64,000 nt of DNA from Bacteroidota bacterium (GCA_029557895.1 JAKQHT010000023.1:186001-250000); one strand, 5' to 3'; numbered from the stretch's first letter, positions 1 through 9,388 are shown. Notes: generated by a model not told the origin, from the letters alone. Made by a program: numbers and translations.

Positions 1-294
1 TTACATTTTGGAAGTACAAGAAAATGGTATTTAAATTACGGAGTAAGTATAGGAACTTTGATAGGAGCAAAGGCAGATTATTATGATGGCAGCGGGTATG
101 TTGACATAAAAGATATTGTCTACACTTTTCAAGTAGGGATAAATGGAGGAATAGGATATAAATTTGAGATTTCGCCAAAATTCAGTATTGCTATTGAAAA
201 TGCAAATATGTGGGGACTGACAAAAACTACTAAAGAAAAAAAGGGCAATAATTTTTATATGAGTTTTAATGTTGGAGGTATCTTTAAATTATAA
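1..294 (+). CDS. Outer-membrane beta-barrel protein, C-terminal part (5' end outside window)
   Basis: The frame is open from base 1 and ends at TAA 292-294, so the gene starts before the window. About 97 residues are visible. They show alternating polar and aromatic/aliphatic residues in short runs (KWYLNYGVSIGTL, VYTFQVGINGGIGYKF, FYMSFNVGGIFKL) and finish on a hydrophobic terminal strand, as in small outer-membrane beta-barrels. A TTG at 58 could be taken as a start, but the upstream codons continue the same strand pattern, so I treat the gene as truncated by the window. The exact barrel family cannot be named from this part. Confidence 0.6.
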   Translation, partial: LHFGSTRKWYLNYGVSIGTLIGAKADYYDGSGYVDIKDIVYTFQVGINGGIGYKFEISPKFSIAIENANMWGLTKTTKEKKGNNFYMSFNVGGIFKL

Positions 295-450
295 AGCCCA
301 ATTTGCAAATTTGAAAGCGTGGAAGTATATATTGGTCATCCAAGATGAAAATAAAACAAAAAATACCTCGCCATTATTGAATGGTATGTGCTTGCTCTAA
401 ATTTGATCTATAGTTTTTGTCTCCATCAAATATTGAGTTGTAGAGAGCTT

Positions 451-488
451 AAAAAATCGGACGAAACGCGCAAAAAATCGGACGAAAC
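451..488. repeat. Two 17-bp direct repeats, operator candidate
   Basis: AAAAAATCGGACGAAAC occurs perfectly at 451-467 and again at 472-488, a period of 21 bp or two helical turns. The pair ends about 34 bp upstream of the -33 box of the promoter at 522-550. Same-face direct repeats at this distance are typical of activator binding sites. The regulator is unknown. Confidence 0.6.
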
Positions 489-521
489 AATGTATTTTGT
501 CGAAAAACTCTAAATTTTAAG

Positions 522-550
522 TTGTCGGCTCAATTTTTTTTCTACATTTG
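522..550 (+). promoter_or_regulatory. Bacteroidota-type promoter
   Basis: TTG at 522-524, an 18-nt spacer and TACATTTG at 543-550 fit the Bacteroidota consensus TTG-N17-23-TAnnTTTG. It lies 26 nt before the ATG at 577. Confidence 0.65.
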
Positions 551-576
551 AAGTCCAAATCTTAACCCAATATCCG

Positions 577-1107
577 ATGAACCTACTTAAAACGGCTTTC
601 TGTGCCACCGCTTTCTGCATTGTTTTTTTTGGCAGTGCCTCTGCCCAGTCCCAATCGGGGCCAAACGCATCCGCTCCATTTCAGAAGCATACGGTTTTTA
701 AACTAAATGAAGTGAATTTTCAAGAATGGTATGCAGGCATACACGTTGGCGGCACCGGTATCAATGTGTTTTTGCCAAACGTTACCAATGATGAAAATGT
801 AGTGCTCGAAAATGTATATTTCAGGAACCTCAAGGGAAAATTGGTGAAAAGCAAAGGCATGTACAGCGCCGTTATGAAAAACAGCAACAAAGACTACACT
901 TGGGAATATCCCGAAAAACCTGCCGATTACCCATTTGACCTAAACCCCGATGAGTGTGTCATCAGTTACAAAGAAAATGGCACGACAAAATATGTAAAGA
1001 TTTCCAACTTGAACGAAAAGGCAGGTACTTATTATGAAAACGGCCCACCTTCTATATATGATCGTTTGGGCGATAGTTCTTTGGCCACTCTGGACGACCA
1101 AGAATAA
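577..1107 (+). CDS. Secreted protein of unknown function
   Basis: 176 residues beginning with a clear signal peptide (MNLLKTAFCATAFCIVFFGSASAQ). The mature part is polar and contains a likely beta-rich domain with the stretches EWYAGIHVGGTGINVFLPNV and ENVYFRNLKGKL. It resembles small conserved flavobacterial exported proteins, but I recognise no named domain. The gene is monocistronic, with its own promoter (522-550) and a strong terminator (1132-1157). The direct repeats upstream suggest dedicated regulation. It is likely periplasmic or surface-exposed; no lipobox cysteine follows the signal peptide. Confidence 0.75.
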   Translation: MNLLKTAFCATAFCIVFFGSASAQSQSGPNASAPFQKHTVFKLNEVNFQEWYAGIHVGGTGINVFLPNVTNDENVVLENVYFRNLKGKLVKSKGMYSAVMKNSNKDYTWEYPEKPADYPFDLNPDECVISYKENGTTKYVKISNLNEKAGTYYENGPPSIYDRLGDSSLATLDDQE

Positions 1108-1131
1108 TACTTATGTACATATAAAATTTAC

Positions 1132-1157
1132 GCCTTGCAACTTGCAAGGCTTTTTTT
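1132..1157 (+). terminator. Rho-independent terminator
   Basis: Stem GCCTTGCA/TGCAAGGC (1132-1139 and 1143-1150) with a 3-nt loop, followed by seven T. It ends the transcript of the secreted protein gene. Confidence 0.85.
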
Positions 1158-1417
1158 ATTGACGTCTTTTTGTATTAGAGATTTTGTGATACACGACAAA
1201 AAGTATGACAGATGTTTTTTATGTTATTGACACCCAACACGATATCAAAAATATATAATTTTGATGGGCCCTGGTGTAAAGCAGAAGATTTTGATGTGTG
1301 CCAAAATGAGTGGTACCATAGGATTAACACAAGCAATAGTACACGAAGGCAAGTGAACGAAAACCAATATTGCAAATAGGAACATAATACTGTACATTAG
1401 CATTTCAAACGGCAAAC
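1158..1417. other. Intergenic stretch without a convincing gene
   Basis: AT-rich DNA. A 22-bp imperfect palindrome lies at 1244-1265 (ATCAAAA arm and TTTTGAT arm). A weak promoter-like pair, TTG 1370-1372 and TACATTAG 1393-1400, precedes the flippase gene. The only open frame, on the minus strand, is low-complexity and has no recognisable features. Confidence 0.4.
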
Positions 1418-2866
1418 TTGGGCACTTTAAAAACCTTCTTTAAGGACACTTTTATTTACGGTCTGGCTACGGTTCTTCCGAGGCTAATGAATTTTGTTTT
1501 GGTACCGCTACATACAGAAAAACTTGCCACAACAAGCTATTCTGACAATACCACTTTTTATATCTATGCCGCATTTTTCAATGTGTTGCTTACCTATGGC
1601 ATGGAAACAGCATTTTTTAGGTTTTTCAGCACCGGTGATGACAAGGGCAAGGTATTCTCTACAACTTTGTTAAGCCTCACGGTTTCGTCTTTGGTGTTCT
1701 TGGTGCTGGTTTTGGGGTTCAATGCGCCACTTGCCGAGTTTGTGGGGTTAAGAAAAGACTATTTCAACCTCCTTATAGGCGTTTTGGTGCTCGATGCCTT
1801 GGTGGTGGCACCATTTGCATATTTGCGGGCAACGGGCCGTCCTATAAAATTCACGGCCATAAAATTGGCAAACGTAGCCATCTGTGTAATCCTCAATTTT
1901 TTCTTTCTTTGGGCCATTCCCTATTTTGGGCTCAATTTCCCCGGATATGATACTGACGATTTGGTACAGTACATCTTTATTGCCAACCTGGCCGCAAGCA
2001 TTGTAACGCTTTTATTGCTCACACCCTATTTTTTCAGGGTCAAATGGCAATTCAGTACCCCCATATTCAAACAACTATGGAACTACGGGTGGCCGGTTAT
2101 GGTGGCTGGCCTGGCATTCGTGATCAACGAAAATTTTGACAAATGGTTGTTGCCGGCCCTTGAAGGGAAGGCTATCAACGGTGCCTACAGCGGTTGTTAT
2201 AAGATAGCAGTGTTCATGACCATTTTCATCCAAGCGTTCAGGCTCGGCGCCGAACCGTTTTTTTTCAGCCATGCCAAGGCAGCAAATGCACGGGAAACCT
2301 ATGCCCGCATTATGAAATATTTTGTGATTTGCGGCTGTCTCGTCCTTGTGCTTACCGTGGCTTATCTCGATTTTTTCAAGCAACTTATCGTTAGAGATCC
2401 ATCATATTGGATAGCCATCGATATTGTGCCCATAATTCTTTTGGCAAATCTGTTCTTTGGCATCTATTTCAATCTTGGGGTTTGGTACAAATTGACAGAC
2501 AAAACCCGTTACGGAATGTATATTTCCATTATTGGCGCCATCATTACCATTACATTCAACTATTTGATGATACCAAGAATCGGTTTTATGGCATCTGCTT
2601 GGGCCACACTGGCGGCTTATGGCAGTATGGTGCTTATTTCGTATTTGCTTGGGAGAAAACACTACCCGATACCTTACGATCTGTCAAGAATAGGCGCCTA
2701 CATCGGGCTGTCGGCATTGGCCTGTTTTTTTTCATACAGATATAACGACAATTACATAATGGGTACAGCGATAGTTTTAGTATTTTTGGGAATTGTTTTG
2801 CTTTTCGAAAAAAAGGAGCTGCAAATGTTTTTTAAGCATAGAACAGATACAACTATTATTAAATAA
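1418..2866 (+). CDS. Oligosaccharide/polysaccharide flippase, MOP (MATE-like) superfamily
   Basis: 482 residues with about a dozen hydrophobic segments across the whole length. The N-terminus ([20 protein letters not shown]) is typical of Bacteroidota polysaccharide biosynthesis membrane proteins of the Wzx/PST type. These flip undecaprenyl- or lipid-linked sugars across the inner membrane. The start is a TTG at 1418: the frame is closed by a stop at 1385 and no ATG precedes the conserved N-terminus. It heads a co-directional envelope cluster with dut and a sugar nucleotidyltransferase, in keeping with surface glycan or LPS biogenesis. The substrate cannot be read from sequence. Confidence 0.85.
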   Translation: MGTLKTFFKDTFIYGLATVLPRLMNFVLVPLHTEKLATTSYSDNTTFYIYAAFFNVLLTYGMETAFFRFFSTGDDKGKVFSTTLLSLTVSSLVFLVLVLGFNAPLAEFVGLRKDYFNLLIGVLVLDALVVAPFAYLRATGRPIKFTAIKLANVAICVILNFFFLWAIPYFGLNFPGYDTDDLVQYIFIANLAASIVTLLLLTPYFFRVKWQFSTPIFKQLWNYGWPVMVAGLAFVINENFDKWLLPALEGKAINGAYSGCYKIAVFMTIFIQAFRLGAEPFFFSHAKAANARETYARIMKYFVICGCLVLVLTVAYLDFFKQLIVRDPSYWIAIDIVPIILLANLFFGIYFNLGVWYKLTDKTRYGMYISIIGAIITITFNYLMIPRIGFMASAWATLAAYGSMVLISYLLGRKHYPIPYDLSRIGAYIGLSALACFFSYRYNDNYIMGTAIVLVFLGIVLLFEKKELQMFFKHRTDTTIIK

Positions 2867-2870
2867 TCGA

Positions 2871-3308
2871 ATGATGGACATAAAGGTTATAAACAAATCG
2901 AGCCACCCACTACCCAACTATGAAACCTTGGCATCTGCAGGTATGGATCTGCGCGCCAGTATTTCAGAATCCAGAGTGCTGAAACCGCTTGAAAGAACCA
3001 TTGTTGGCACAGGGCTTTTTATCGAACTTCCGGTTGGGTTTGAAGCACAGGTACGGCCAAGGAGCGGACTGGCGGCCAAAAACGGGATCACGGTACTCAA
3101 CGCACCAGGCACCATAGATGCCGATTACAGGGGCGAGATAGGGGTGATTTTGGTCAATCTTTCTAATGAAGAATATACCATCAACAACGGTGAGCGTATA
3201 GCACAGTTGGTCATTGCACGTCACGAACGTGCAGAATGGGTCGAAACCTTACAACTCGAAAACAGTGAAAGAGGTAGTGGTGGTTTTGGAAGTACGGGCA
3301 CGAAATAA
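2871..3308 (+). CDS. dut: dUTP diphosphatase (trimeric dUTPase)
   Basis: 145 residues, the usual length of the trimeric family. It hydrolyses dUTP to dUMP and PPi, keeping uracil out of DNA and feeding dTMP synthesis. All five motifs are visible: [41 protein letters not shown] and the C-terminal [10 protein letters not shown] arm. I start at ATG 2871 (or the adjacent ATG at 2874) because the family begins just before DIKVINKS; the frame extends upstream only as an overlap with the flippase gene. It follows the flippase by 4 nt, so translational coupling is likely. Confidence 0.95.
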   Translation: MMDIKVINKSSHPLPNYETLASAGMDLRASISESRVLKPLERTIVGTGLFIELPVGFEAQVRPRSGLAAKNGITVLNAPGTIDADYRGEIGVILVNLSNEEYTINNGERIAQLVIARHERAEWVETLQLENSERGSGGFGSTGTK

Positions 3309-3380
3309 GCTGGAATTGCTTAACCAAAAAAATTAACAAAAAAAACAACCCCTCTGCTGGAAGGGATTTATGACAAAACC

Positions 3381-4400
3381 ATGAAAATAATAGTACCAAT
3401 GGCAGGTCGCGGATCGCGGCTTCGCCCACATACACTAACAGTGCCAAAGCCTTTGATTCCGGTGGCCGGGCAACCCATCGTACACCGGTTGGTCAAAGAC
3501 ATTGCCAAAGTGCTGAAACAACCTGTTGAAGAAATCGCATTTGTACTCGGCGATCCTGCTTTTTTTGGGGATGATGTCGTGCAAAGCCTTAACAAATTGG
3601 CGAAAGATTTGGGAGCAAAACCATCCATTTACCGTCAAGACCAGCCACTTGGTACCGGACATGCCATCATGTGCGCCAAGGATTCGTTGGGTGGCCCGAC
3701 CGTTATCGCCTATGCCGACACGCTCATCAGGGCCGATTTTAACCTCGACCCGGAAGCCGATGCCGTTATATGGGTAAAACAGGTACAAGATCCTGAAGCT
3801 TATGGAGTGGTAAAACTCAACGAGCGGGCCGAAATTATCGAACTTGTCGAGAAACCCAAAACCTTTGTCAGCGATCTGGCCGTCATCGGTATTTATTATT
3901 TTAAAAATTCCGAGATCCTAAAACAAGAACTGCAGCACGTTCTTGATAATAACATCGTTAATGGCGGTGAGTACCAGATCAATGACGGTATCAAGCGTAT
4001 GATGGCCAACGGAAAGGTGTTCAAAACGGGCGAAGTTGATGAATGGATGGACTGTGGGAACAAAAGCGTTACCGTTGAGACCAACTCCAAAATGTTGGGT
4101 TTCCTTAAGCAAGACGACCTTGAAGATATGGTTGCCCCAACCGTTCAAAGGAATAACTCAAAAATCATCGAACCCTGTTTTATTGGCGACGGTGTGGTGC
4201 TCAACAATGCCACCATCGGCCCCAATGTTTCCATTGGAGAACATTGCATAATTGAAAGTTCAACCGTTAAAAATAGCCTAATCCAAAACCACAGCACCAT
4301 AAAAAATGCTAATTTGGACCAAGCCATGATAGGTAACCATGTTTATTTTGATGGCCAGTTCAATGCAGTGAGCATTGGAGACTATTCTGTTTTGGAATAA
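3381..4400 (+). CDS. Sugar-1-phosphate nucleotidyltransferase with left-handed beta-helix tail
   Basis: 339 residues. The N-terminal nucleotidyltransferase fold shows the signature PMAGRGSRLRPHTLTVPKPL (nucleotide and phosphate binding), LGTGHAIMCAK and a YADTLI metal site. From about residue 255 on, hexapeptide-like repeats (IGDGVVLNNATIGPNVSIGEHCIIE) form a left-handed beta-helix. The family makes NDP-sugars from sugar-1-phosphates in the cytoplasm; GDP-, UDP- or dTDP-specificity cannot be decided here. Its position between dut and the TPR/DUF4292/EnvC genes is a conserved flavobacterial arrangement and points to envelope glycan synthesis. Confidence 0.85.
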   Translation: MKIIVPMAGRGSRLRPHTLTVPKPLIPVAGQPIVHRLVKDIAKVLKQPVEEIAFVLGDPAFFGDDVVQSLNKLAKDLGAKPSIYRQDQPLGTGHAIMCAKDSLGGPTVIAYADTLIRADFNLDPEADAVIWVKQVQDPEAYGVVKLNERAEIIELVEKPKTFVSDLAVIGIYYFKNSEILKQELQHVLDNNIVNGGEYQINDGIKRMMANGKVFKTGEVDEWMDCGNKSVTVETNSKMLGFLKQDDLEDMVAPTVQRNNSKIIEPCFIGDGVVLNNATIGPNVSIGEHCIIESSTVKNSLIQNHSTIKNANLDQAMIGNHVYFDGQFNAVSIGDYSVLE

Positions 4401-4445
4401 AACCAAACAAATGTCTTGGAACGGTTTTTGGACAATCAAATTAAG

Positions 4446-5807
4446 ATGAAACAACGCGCACTCATAGTGGTTTTTATGTTCGGGACGTTATTGGCTTCCT
4501 TGACTCTTGGTGCACAAGTGGATTTTAACCAAAGGCCGCACGATGATTTGGGCAATGCCGAAGACATGTTTCAAGAAAACTTTTTTGAAGCCCTTAAGCA
4601 GAGTGCTATCGAAAACTACCAAAAAGCCATTGATGCGCTCCTCAAATGCCAAAAAATCGATGACTCAAAAACGGTTGTTTATTATGAACTTGGCAAAAAT
4701 TATATAGCCCTCAAAAATTTTGGTGCTGCCGAAGAAGCACTTAAAAAAGCCGTATCAAGAGAGCCGGACAACGAATGGTTTCTTGATGAGCTTTACGAAG
4801 TGTACAACCTGCAGGGCGATAACGTCAAGGCAATAAAAACGGTCAAGCAATTGGTCAAATACCATCCCGATTACAGACAGGATCTCGCCGAACTTTACAT
4901 TAAGGCCAAACAATACAACGATGCATTAAAAATTTTGGACCAACTGGATAAGGAATTTGGCATCAACCATGACAGGGACGTGTTGAGAAATCAGATTTAC
5001 AGTATAACCGGAAGAGATGAAGACCGTATCGAGAATCTCGAAAAGCGCATCAAATCTGACCCTAAAAATGAAGAAAACCACCTCCGATTGATATATCGCT
5101 ACAGTGAAGCAGGCAATACCAAAAAGGCTTTTGAGGCCGCCAAAGAGCTGCTCAAACAACATCCGGAATCAGTGTTGGTGCACCTGGCTTTGTACAAATT
5201 TTATTTGGATATCGATGACCTGCCAAATGCCCTCATTTCCATGAAAATTGCGCTTACGGCTCCCGAAGTCAATCCAGACTCAAAAGCCAAGGTATTCAAT
5301 GACTTTGTGAATTTTGTTTCAACTCATCCTCAATACGAAAAAGACCTCATCGAAATAACCTCAATAATCGATACCGATAAAGACAGTAAGACACTCATAC
5401 ATATAGGACAGTATTACCTTAAACTTGGCGATAAGGCCAAGGCACTCCAGTACCTGGAAGAAGCTTTGGCGAAAGAACCTAATAATTTTCCTGTCGTTCG
5501 CGAGGTTTTGTTGCTCCAATTGGATTTGGGCATGTACGATAAGGTCCTGCAAAAAAGCCAGCAAGCCATTGAGATTTACCCCGCACAACCCATCTTGTAC
5601 CTGATCAACGGAGTGGCCAATAATAACCAAAAACAGCCAAAACAAGCCATAGTTTCGCTCCAAACAGGATTGGACTACCTCATCGAAGACATAAAAATGG
5701 AAGCTGATTTTTACAACCAATTGAGCATTGCCTACAAATTGGACAATAATATTCCCCAATCGCAAGCGTTTGCCAAAAAAGCAGAAGCATTATCCCAACA
5801 ACAATGA
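4446..5807 (+). CDS. Exported tetratricopeptide repeat protein
   Basis: 453 residues from ATG 4446. The following MKQRALIVVFMFGTLLASLT is a signal peptide cleaved near LGAQ, so I prefer it to the TTG at 4416. The mature protein is almost all TPR helices: early repeats around residues 45-120 (AIENYQKAIDALLKCQ, YYELGKNYIALKNFGAAEEA), and further ones around 200-270 and 310-450 (LIHIGQYYLKLGDKAKALQY). It is probably a periplasmic scaffold. Its stop overlaps the start of the DUF4292 lipoprotein gene by 4 nt (ATGA), so the two are co-translated, and the partners likely act together in the envelope. Confidence 0.8.
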   Translation: MKQRALIVVFMFGTLLASLTLGAQVDFNQRPHDDLGNAEDMFQENFFEALKQSAIENYQKAIDALLKCQKIDDSKTVVYYELGKNYIALKNFGAAEEALKKAVSREPDNEWFLDELYEVYNLQGDNVKAIKTVKQLVKYHPDYRQDLAELYIKAKQYNDALKILDQLDKEFGINHDRDVLRNQIYSITGRDEDRIENLEKRIKSDPKNEENHLRLIYRYSEAGNTKKAFEAAKELLKQHPESVLVHLALYKFYLDIDDLPNALISMKIALTAPEVNPDSKAKVFNDFVNFVSTHPQYEKDLIEITSIIDTDKDSKTLIHIGQYYLKLGDKAKALQYLEEALAKEPNNFPVVREVLLLQLDLGMYDKVLQKSQQAIEIYPAQPILYLINGVANNNQKQPKQAIVSLQTGLDYLIEDIKMEADFYNQLSIAYKLDNNIPQSQAFAKKAEALSQQQ

Positions 5808-6577
5808 ACCACTTAAAATTCATTTGTCTTACAGTTATTTTTGTTGCTTTGTACGGGTGCAAAACTTCCAAAAGCCTTACGGGTACTGCGCCCATTAAAG
5901 AAACCATCACGGCAAGGCAGCTCATCAAAGAAAACAACAAGCAAGCACCGGATTTTAAAACGCTGCAAGCAAAGGTAAAAATAGATTATACCGAGGGCAA
6001 ACGCTCCAATGGTTTTTCGGTCACTTTAAGAATGGAAAAGGACAAGGCCATATGGCTGAATGCCACTCTCGATTTGGTAAGAGCTTATATCACTCCCGAA
6101 AGCGTCAAATATTACAGCAAGCTTGACAATGAATATTTTGACGGCGATTATTCCTTGCTATCCAAGGTTTTGGGCATTGATCTGGATTTTTACAAGCTGC
6201 AGAATTTGCTTTTGGGTGAAATGATTTTTGCACCTGTCGAAGACACTTATGCCGTTTCCTTCGGCGAAACCTCCTATATTTTGAGTCCCAAGGAACAATC
6301 TGCAAGCATCGAGATTTTTTATCTGCTCAACCCCAGCCATTTTAAACTTGATTCGCAACAGTTGTACCAGAGTATAAAAAAACGTTTTTTACAGGTGGAC
6401 TATAAGTTGTACCAAAAAGTAGACAGGGAAATTATCCCCGAGAACATCCATATTGTGGCTGTAGAAGATAATTCTGAAGTCATAATCGATTTGGAATACA
6501 AATCCCTGAAGCTTAACGAACAATTGCGCTTCCCATTTAAAATCCCTTCCGGATATAAAGAAATAGAAATTGAATGA
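5804..6577 (+). CDS. DUF4292 family lipoprotein
   Basis: 257 residues with a lipoprotein signal (FICLTVIFVALYGC, acylated cysteine 19). The rest matches the DUF4292 family as I know it: FKTLQAKVKIDYTEG, MEKDKAIWLNATLDLVRAYI, LSKVLGIDLDFYKLQNLLLGE. The fold is predicted to be LolA/LolB-like, a curved beta-sheet that could hold a lipid. Start and stop overlap both neighbours by 4 nt (TPR protein upstream, EnvC-like protein downstream), giving a tight three-gene translational unit. Anchoring at the inner leaflet of the outer membrane is likely but inferred. Confidence 0.85.
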   Translation: MNHLKFICLTVIFVALYGCKTSKSLTGTAPIKETITARQLIKENNKQAPDFKTLQAKVKIDYTEGKRSNGFSVTLRMEKDKAIWLNATLDLVRAYITPESVKYYSKLDNEYFDGDYSLLSKVLGIDLDFYKLQNLLLGEMIFAPVEDTYAVSFGETSYILSPKEQSASIEIFYLLNPSHFKLDSQQLYQSIKKRFLQVDYKLYQKVDREIIPENIHIVAVEDNSEVIIDLEYKSLKLNEQLRFPFKIPSGYKEIEIE

Positions 6578-7821
6578 CACCTTTTCACAAGCACATATTG
6601 ACCTTTTTTTTGACACTTGCCATAGTTTCCTCTCTGCAATCCCAAAGTAAGAAACAGCAAGAACTCGAAGCGCGCCGTATCGAGTTGCAAAAAGAAATCC
6701 AACAGATTAACAGTTTGCGTATTGCCGATAAAAAGAAAGAACAATCTGTCGTGTCCATGGTGGAAGACCTAAACAATAAAGTGCGCGCGCGACAGAACCT
6801 CATTAAGGTAACCAACGAGCAGGCAAATCTTCTCACACGAGAAATCAACGACAACCAAAACCAAATATCAACCCTTAGGGAACAACTTGAAGCCCTCAGA
6901 AAAGATTACGCCGCTATGGTGGTCAAATCGTACAAGAGCAAATCAGAACAGAGCCGTGTGATGTTCTTGCTGTCCTCCGAGAATTTCAAACAAGCCTATA
7001 AGCGTTTGCAATACATCAAGCAATACACCAGGCATCAGGAACAGCAAGGGCTTGAGATAAAAGACAAAACCCAAAAACTACAAATACTGAACGCATCGCT
7101 CCTCAATCAAAAAAAAGACAAGGAACGTCTTATCGAAGAAAACAGAATTGCCAAAAAAGAACTTGAGGCTGACATCAAAGAACACCAAGAACTGGTAGCG
7201 ACCATCAGAAAAGACCTGAATGCTTATGCGGCACAGATCAAGACAAGACAGCAGGAAGCAGACAGAATAGATCGAGAAATCGATCGATTGATCAAGGAAG
7301 CTATGGAAGAGGCCAACCGTAAGGCGGCAAAATCCGGTGACAAGACCACTACAAAAACGGCCACTGGATTTGCCCTAACCCCGGAAGCCAAAGCCCTTGC
7401 TGCAAGTTTTGAGGCCAATAAGGGAAAATTGTCCTGGCCAGTTGAGAAAGGCGTGGTCAAAACCCGATATGGGACCCAACCTTCGCCCATCGACCCAACG
7501 GTTACCATACAGAGCAACGGGGTGCGCATTGCCACGGAAAAAAACGCCAAGGTACGTGCTGTTTTTGAAGGCACCGTAACATCGGTCATTGTTTTTAAGA
7601 ACAGTAATCCAGCAGTATTGATACAGCACGGAAACTACTTTACATCTTACAAGAACCTTTCAAAGGTATTTGTAAAAAAAGGAGACAAGGTAAGTACCAA
7701 ACAGAATATTGGCGAAGTGTTTACCGCCACTACCGGCGAGACCATCCTTAACTTCAGTATTTTTAAGGCCGGAACGAGTTCTGTCCCACAAGACCCTTCA
7801 GGATGGATCTACAAAATGTGA
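6574..7821 (+). CDS. EnvC-like murein hydrolase activator (coiled coil + degenerate LytM/M23)
   Basis: 415 residues: signal peptide (1-23), long coiled coil rich in K/E/Q (about 25-250), then a LytM/M23 domain (about 285-415). The zinc ligands of active M23 peptidases are not conserved: the HxxxD region reads QSNGVRI, HxH reads YKNL after QHGNYFTSYKN, and the last motif reads LNFSI. Such degenerate LytM proteins activate amidases at the division septum rather than cutting peptidoglycan themselves. Its stop TGA (7819-7821) directly abuts the stop of the converging thioesterase gene, with no terminator between them. Confidence 0.85.
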   Translation: MTPFHKHILTFFLTLAIVSSLQSQSKKQQELEARRIELQKEIQQINSLRIADKKKEQSVVSMVEDLNNKVRARQNLIKVTNEQANLLTREINDNQNQISTLREQLEALRKDYAAMVVKSYKSKSEQSRVMFLLSSENFKQAYKRLQYIKQYTRHQEQQGLEIKDKTQKLQILNASLLNQKKDKERLIEENRIAKKELEADIKEHQELVATIRKDLNAYAAQIKTRQQEADRIDREIDRLIKEAMEEANRKAAKSGDKTTTKTATGFALTPEAKALAASFEANKGKLSWPVEKGVVKTRYGTQPSPIDPTVTIQSNGVRIATEKNAKVRAVFEGTVTSVIVFKNSNPAVLIQHGNYFTSYKNLSKVFVKKGDKVSTKQNIGEVFTATTGETILNFSIFKAGTSSVPQDPSGWIYKM

Positions 7822-8331
7822 TCACATAAACAGTGCCTTTAGCTCTGTTGCCTCGCTGGGCTTCATTTTGCCCGCCAATACCAAGCTCAACTGCTTTCGG
7901 CGTAATGCTGCTGCAAAGCGCTGTTTTTCCAAATCGGTTTCAGGCAATAGTTCCGGGACTTCCACAGGTAGACCCGACTCGTCCACGGCTACAAAGGTAT
8001 AGATGCCTTCGTTGGCTTTGGTACGGTCTCCCGATTCGCGATCCTCGATCCAAACATCTATATAGATTTCCATTGAGGTTTTGAAAGCTCTTGACACCTT
8101 GGCTTCTACCGTAACCACGCTGCCCAATGGCACCGATCGGTTGAAGGCAACGTGGTTTACAGAGGCAGTAACCACAATCTTCCTCGAATGTCTTCTGGCA
8201 GCAATACTTGCCGCACGATCCATTCTGGCAAGAAGTTCGCCACCAAAGAGATTGTTGATGGGATTGGTCTCGCCTGGCAACACGATATCGGTCATAATGG
8301 TTCTGGACTGTTCGGGAGTTCTTGCTTGCAT
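7822..8331 (-). CDS. Acyl-CoA thioesterase, YciA/BFIT-type hotdog protein
   Basis: 169 residues with one hotdog domain. Recognisable features are the N-terminal MTDIVLPGETNPINNLFGGELLARMD (conserved N and GG around the catalytic segment), the helix MDRAASIAARRHS and VTASVNHVAFNRSVPLGSVVTVEAKV. It hydrolyses acyl-CoA thioesters in the cytosol; chain length preference is unknown. A C-terminal helical tail (LEKQRFAAALRRKQLSLVLAGK) is typical of the Bacteroidota members. The minus-strand TATCTTTG at 8361-8354 could be its -7 box, but I see no -33 box at proper distance. Confidence 0.85.
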   Translation of the reverse strand: MQARTPEQSRTIMTDIVLPGETNPINNLFGGELLARMDRAASIAARRHSRKIVVTASVNHVAFNRSVPLGSVVTVEAKVSRAFKTSMEIYIDVWIEDRESGDRTKANEGIYTFVAVDESGLPVEVPELLPETDLEKQRFAAALRRKQLSLVLAGKMKPSEATELKALFM

Positions 8332-8411
8332 CTTTTTAAGATTTAATGACAGGCAAAGATAAGGCGAATAAACTTATCGGTAATAAAAAGAAACAATCTG
8401 GAATGGTAATA

Positions 8412-9353
8412 TTATTGAAGCTTTTTGACCATCAACCAAGCCTGTGAATTGTGTTCGCGGCGAATTTGCCGGAGCGCTTTCAGGGCATCTTCCGAGGTTT
8501 CATAACTCGAATAAACCACTTCGTGAAGCCCATAGCGGTTTGGCCCAATGTTTCTGGCATTGTAGCCAAGGGCTTTTAGCTGTTCTACTTTTTTGTTTGA
8601 ATTCTCCTCAATCCTAAACGCACCTGCAACGATATGATAGTTTCCCGCTTGTTTGTCCACGGTAAGGGTAACCGATGGCAGCGGGTTATCTATGACGAAA
8701 GTAGCTTCTTGGAGTTTTGCATCCAGACGCTCGTTGGCTTGTTTTTGGGCCAGTAGGTTGTGGGCTTCAATTTGTGATGCGTAATATGCCGATCCTGCCA
8801 CACCGCCAAGAACCAATGCAATTGTTGCCACTGCTGCGTATTTGTAAAACGGCCTGATGCTTTTGCGTCTTTCGGGAGTGATGCTTATGGGAGTTGTTTG
8901 CTCGATGGCTTCAACAGTCTCCCTGTGGGTATCACGCACAACAGAAGTAGCTGTAAAATGCGACAACCCGAAAGAATCGGTCAGATAATTGATACTGCCA
9001 GAAGGTTCAAAATTGAGTTTTCCTTCAGGGTTCAGGGTCATTTCACCAATGTTCTGAAGCACTAATTTTTCACCCTGCATCATAAACGATTTATACGATT
9101 TTACCTGGTCGGAAATTTTTTGCAAAGCAATACCGTAAGGTAATTTCTCCACTTCTGCTATATGGCTGCAAAGCAACCCGTCGTTGTCCTGTAACTGTTC
9201 GTTGAAAGATAGTACTTTTTTTGGCGGATAGAACGTATGAGTGGATTCGTGTATTTTTGCTGAAATCCGTTTGGTCAAAAAAGCCCCAAAACCAGGCACC
9301 ACGACACAGTCGTACCTGTATAGAAGATCACTTATGTGGCTTTCGATGCTCAT
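8412..9353 (-). CDS. HU-CCDC81-type and SPOR domain membrane protein
   Basis: 313 residues. The first ~120 residues resemble the tandem HU-like CCDC81 bacterial domains (SHISDLLYRYDCVVVPGFGAFLTKR, then SFNEQLQDNDGLL and KLVLQNIGEMTLN). A transmembrane helix follows (about 178-197, YAAVATIALVLGGVAGSAYYA), then a linker and a C-terminal SPOR domain (GNYHIVAGAFRIEENSNKKVEQL to the end). SPOR domains bind denuded septal peptidoglycan, so this should be a division-associated protein with its HU-like part in the cytoplasm. The promoter at 9359-9388 leaves almost no 5' leader. Confidence 0.85.
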   Translation of the reverse strand: MSIESHISDLLYRYDCVVVPGFGAFLTKRISAKIHESTHTFYPPKKVLSFNEQLQDNDGLLCSHIAEVEKLPYGIALQKISDQVKSYKSFMMQGEKLVLQNIGEMTLNPEGKLNFEPSGSINYLTDSFGLSHFTATSVVRDTHRETVEAIEQTTPISITPERRKSIRPFYKYAAVATIALVLGGVAGSAYYASQIEAHNLLAQKQANERLDAKLQEATFVIDNPLPSVTLTVDKQAGNYHIVAGAFRIEENSNKKVEQLKALGYNARNIGPNRYGLHEVVYSSYETSEDALKALRQIRREHNSQAWLMVKKLQ

Positions 9354-9358
9354 GGTGA

Positions 9359-9388
9359 CAAATTTAAAAAAAAATGATGCGGCATCAA
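9359..9388 (-). promoter_or_regulatory. Promoter of the HU/SPOR gene, nearly leaderless
   Basis: On the minus strand TTG (9388-9386), a 19-nt spacer and TAAATTTG (9366-9359) match the Bacteroidota consensus exactly. The ATG begins at 9353, only six bases after the -7 box, so the mRNA would have a leader of about 0-3 nt. Confidence 0.65.

Noticed and set aside
1175..1375. Minus-strand 66-codon frame in the gap before the flippase gene
   Set aside because: Low-complexity residues, no start context, lies between a terminator and a probable promoter of the opposite strand.
2075..2383. Minus-strand frames inside the flippase gene
   Set aside because: They mirror the codon pattern of the membrane protein gene and show no features of their own.
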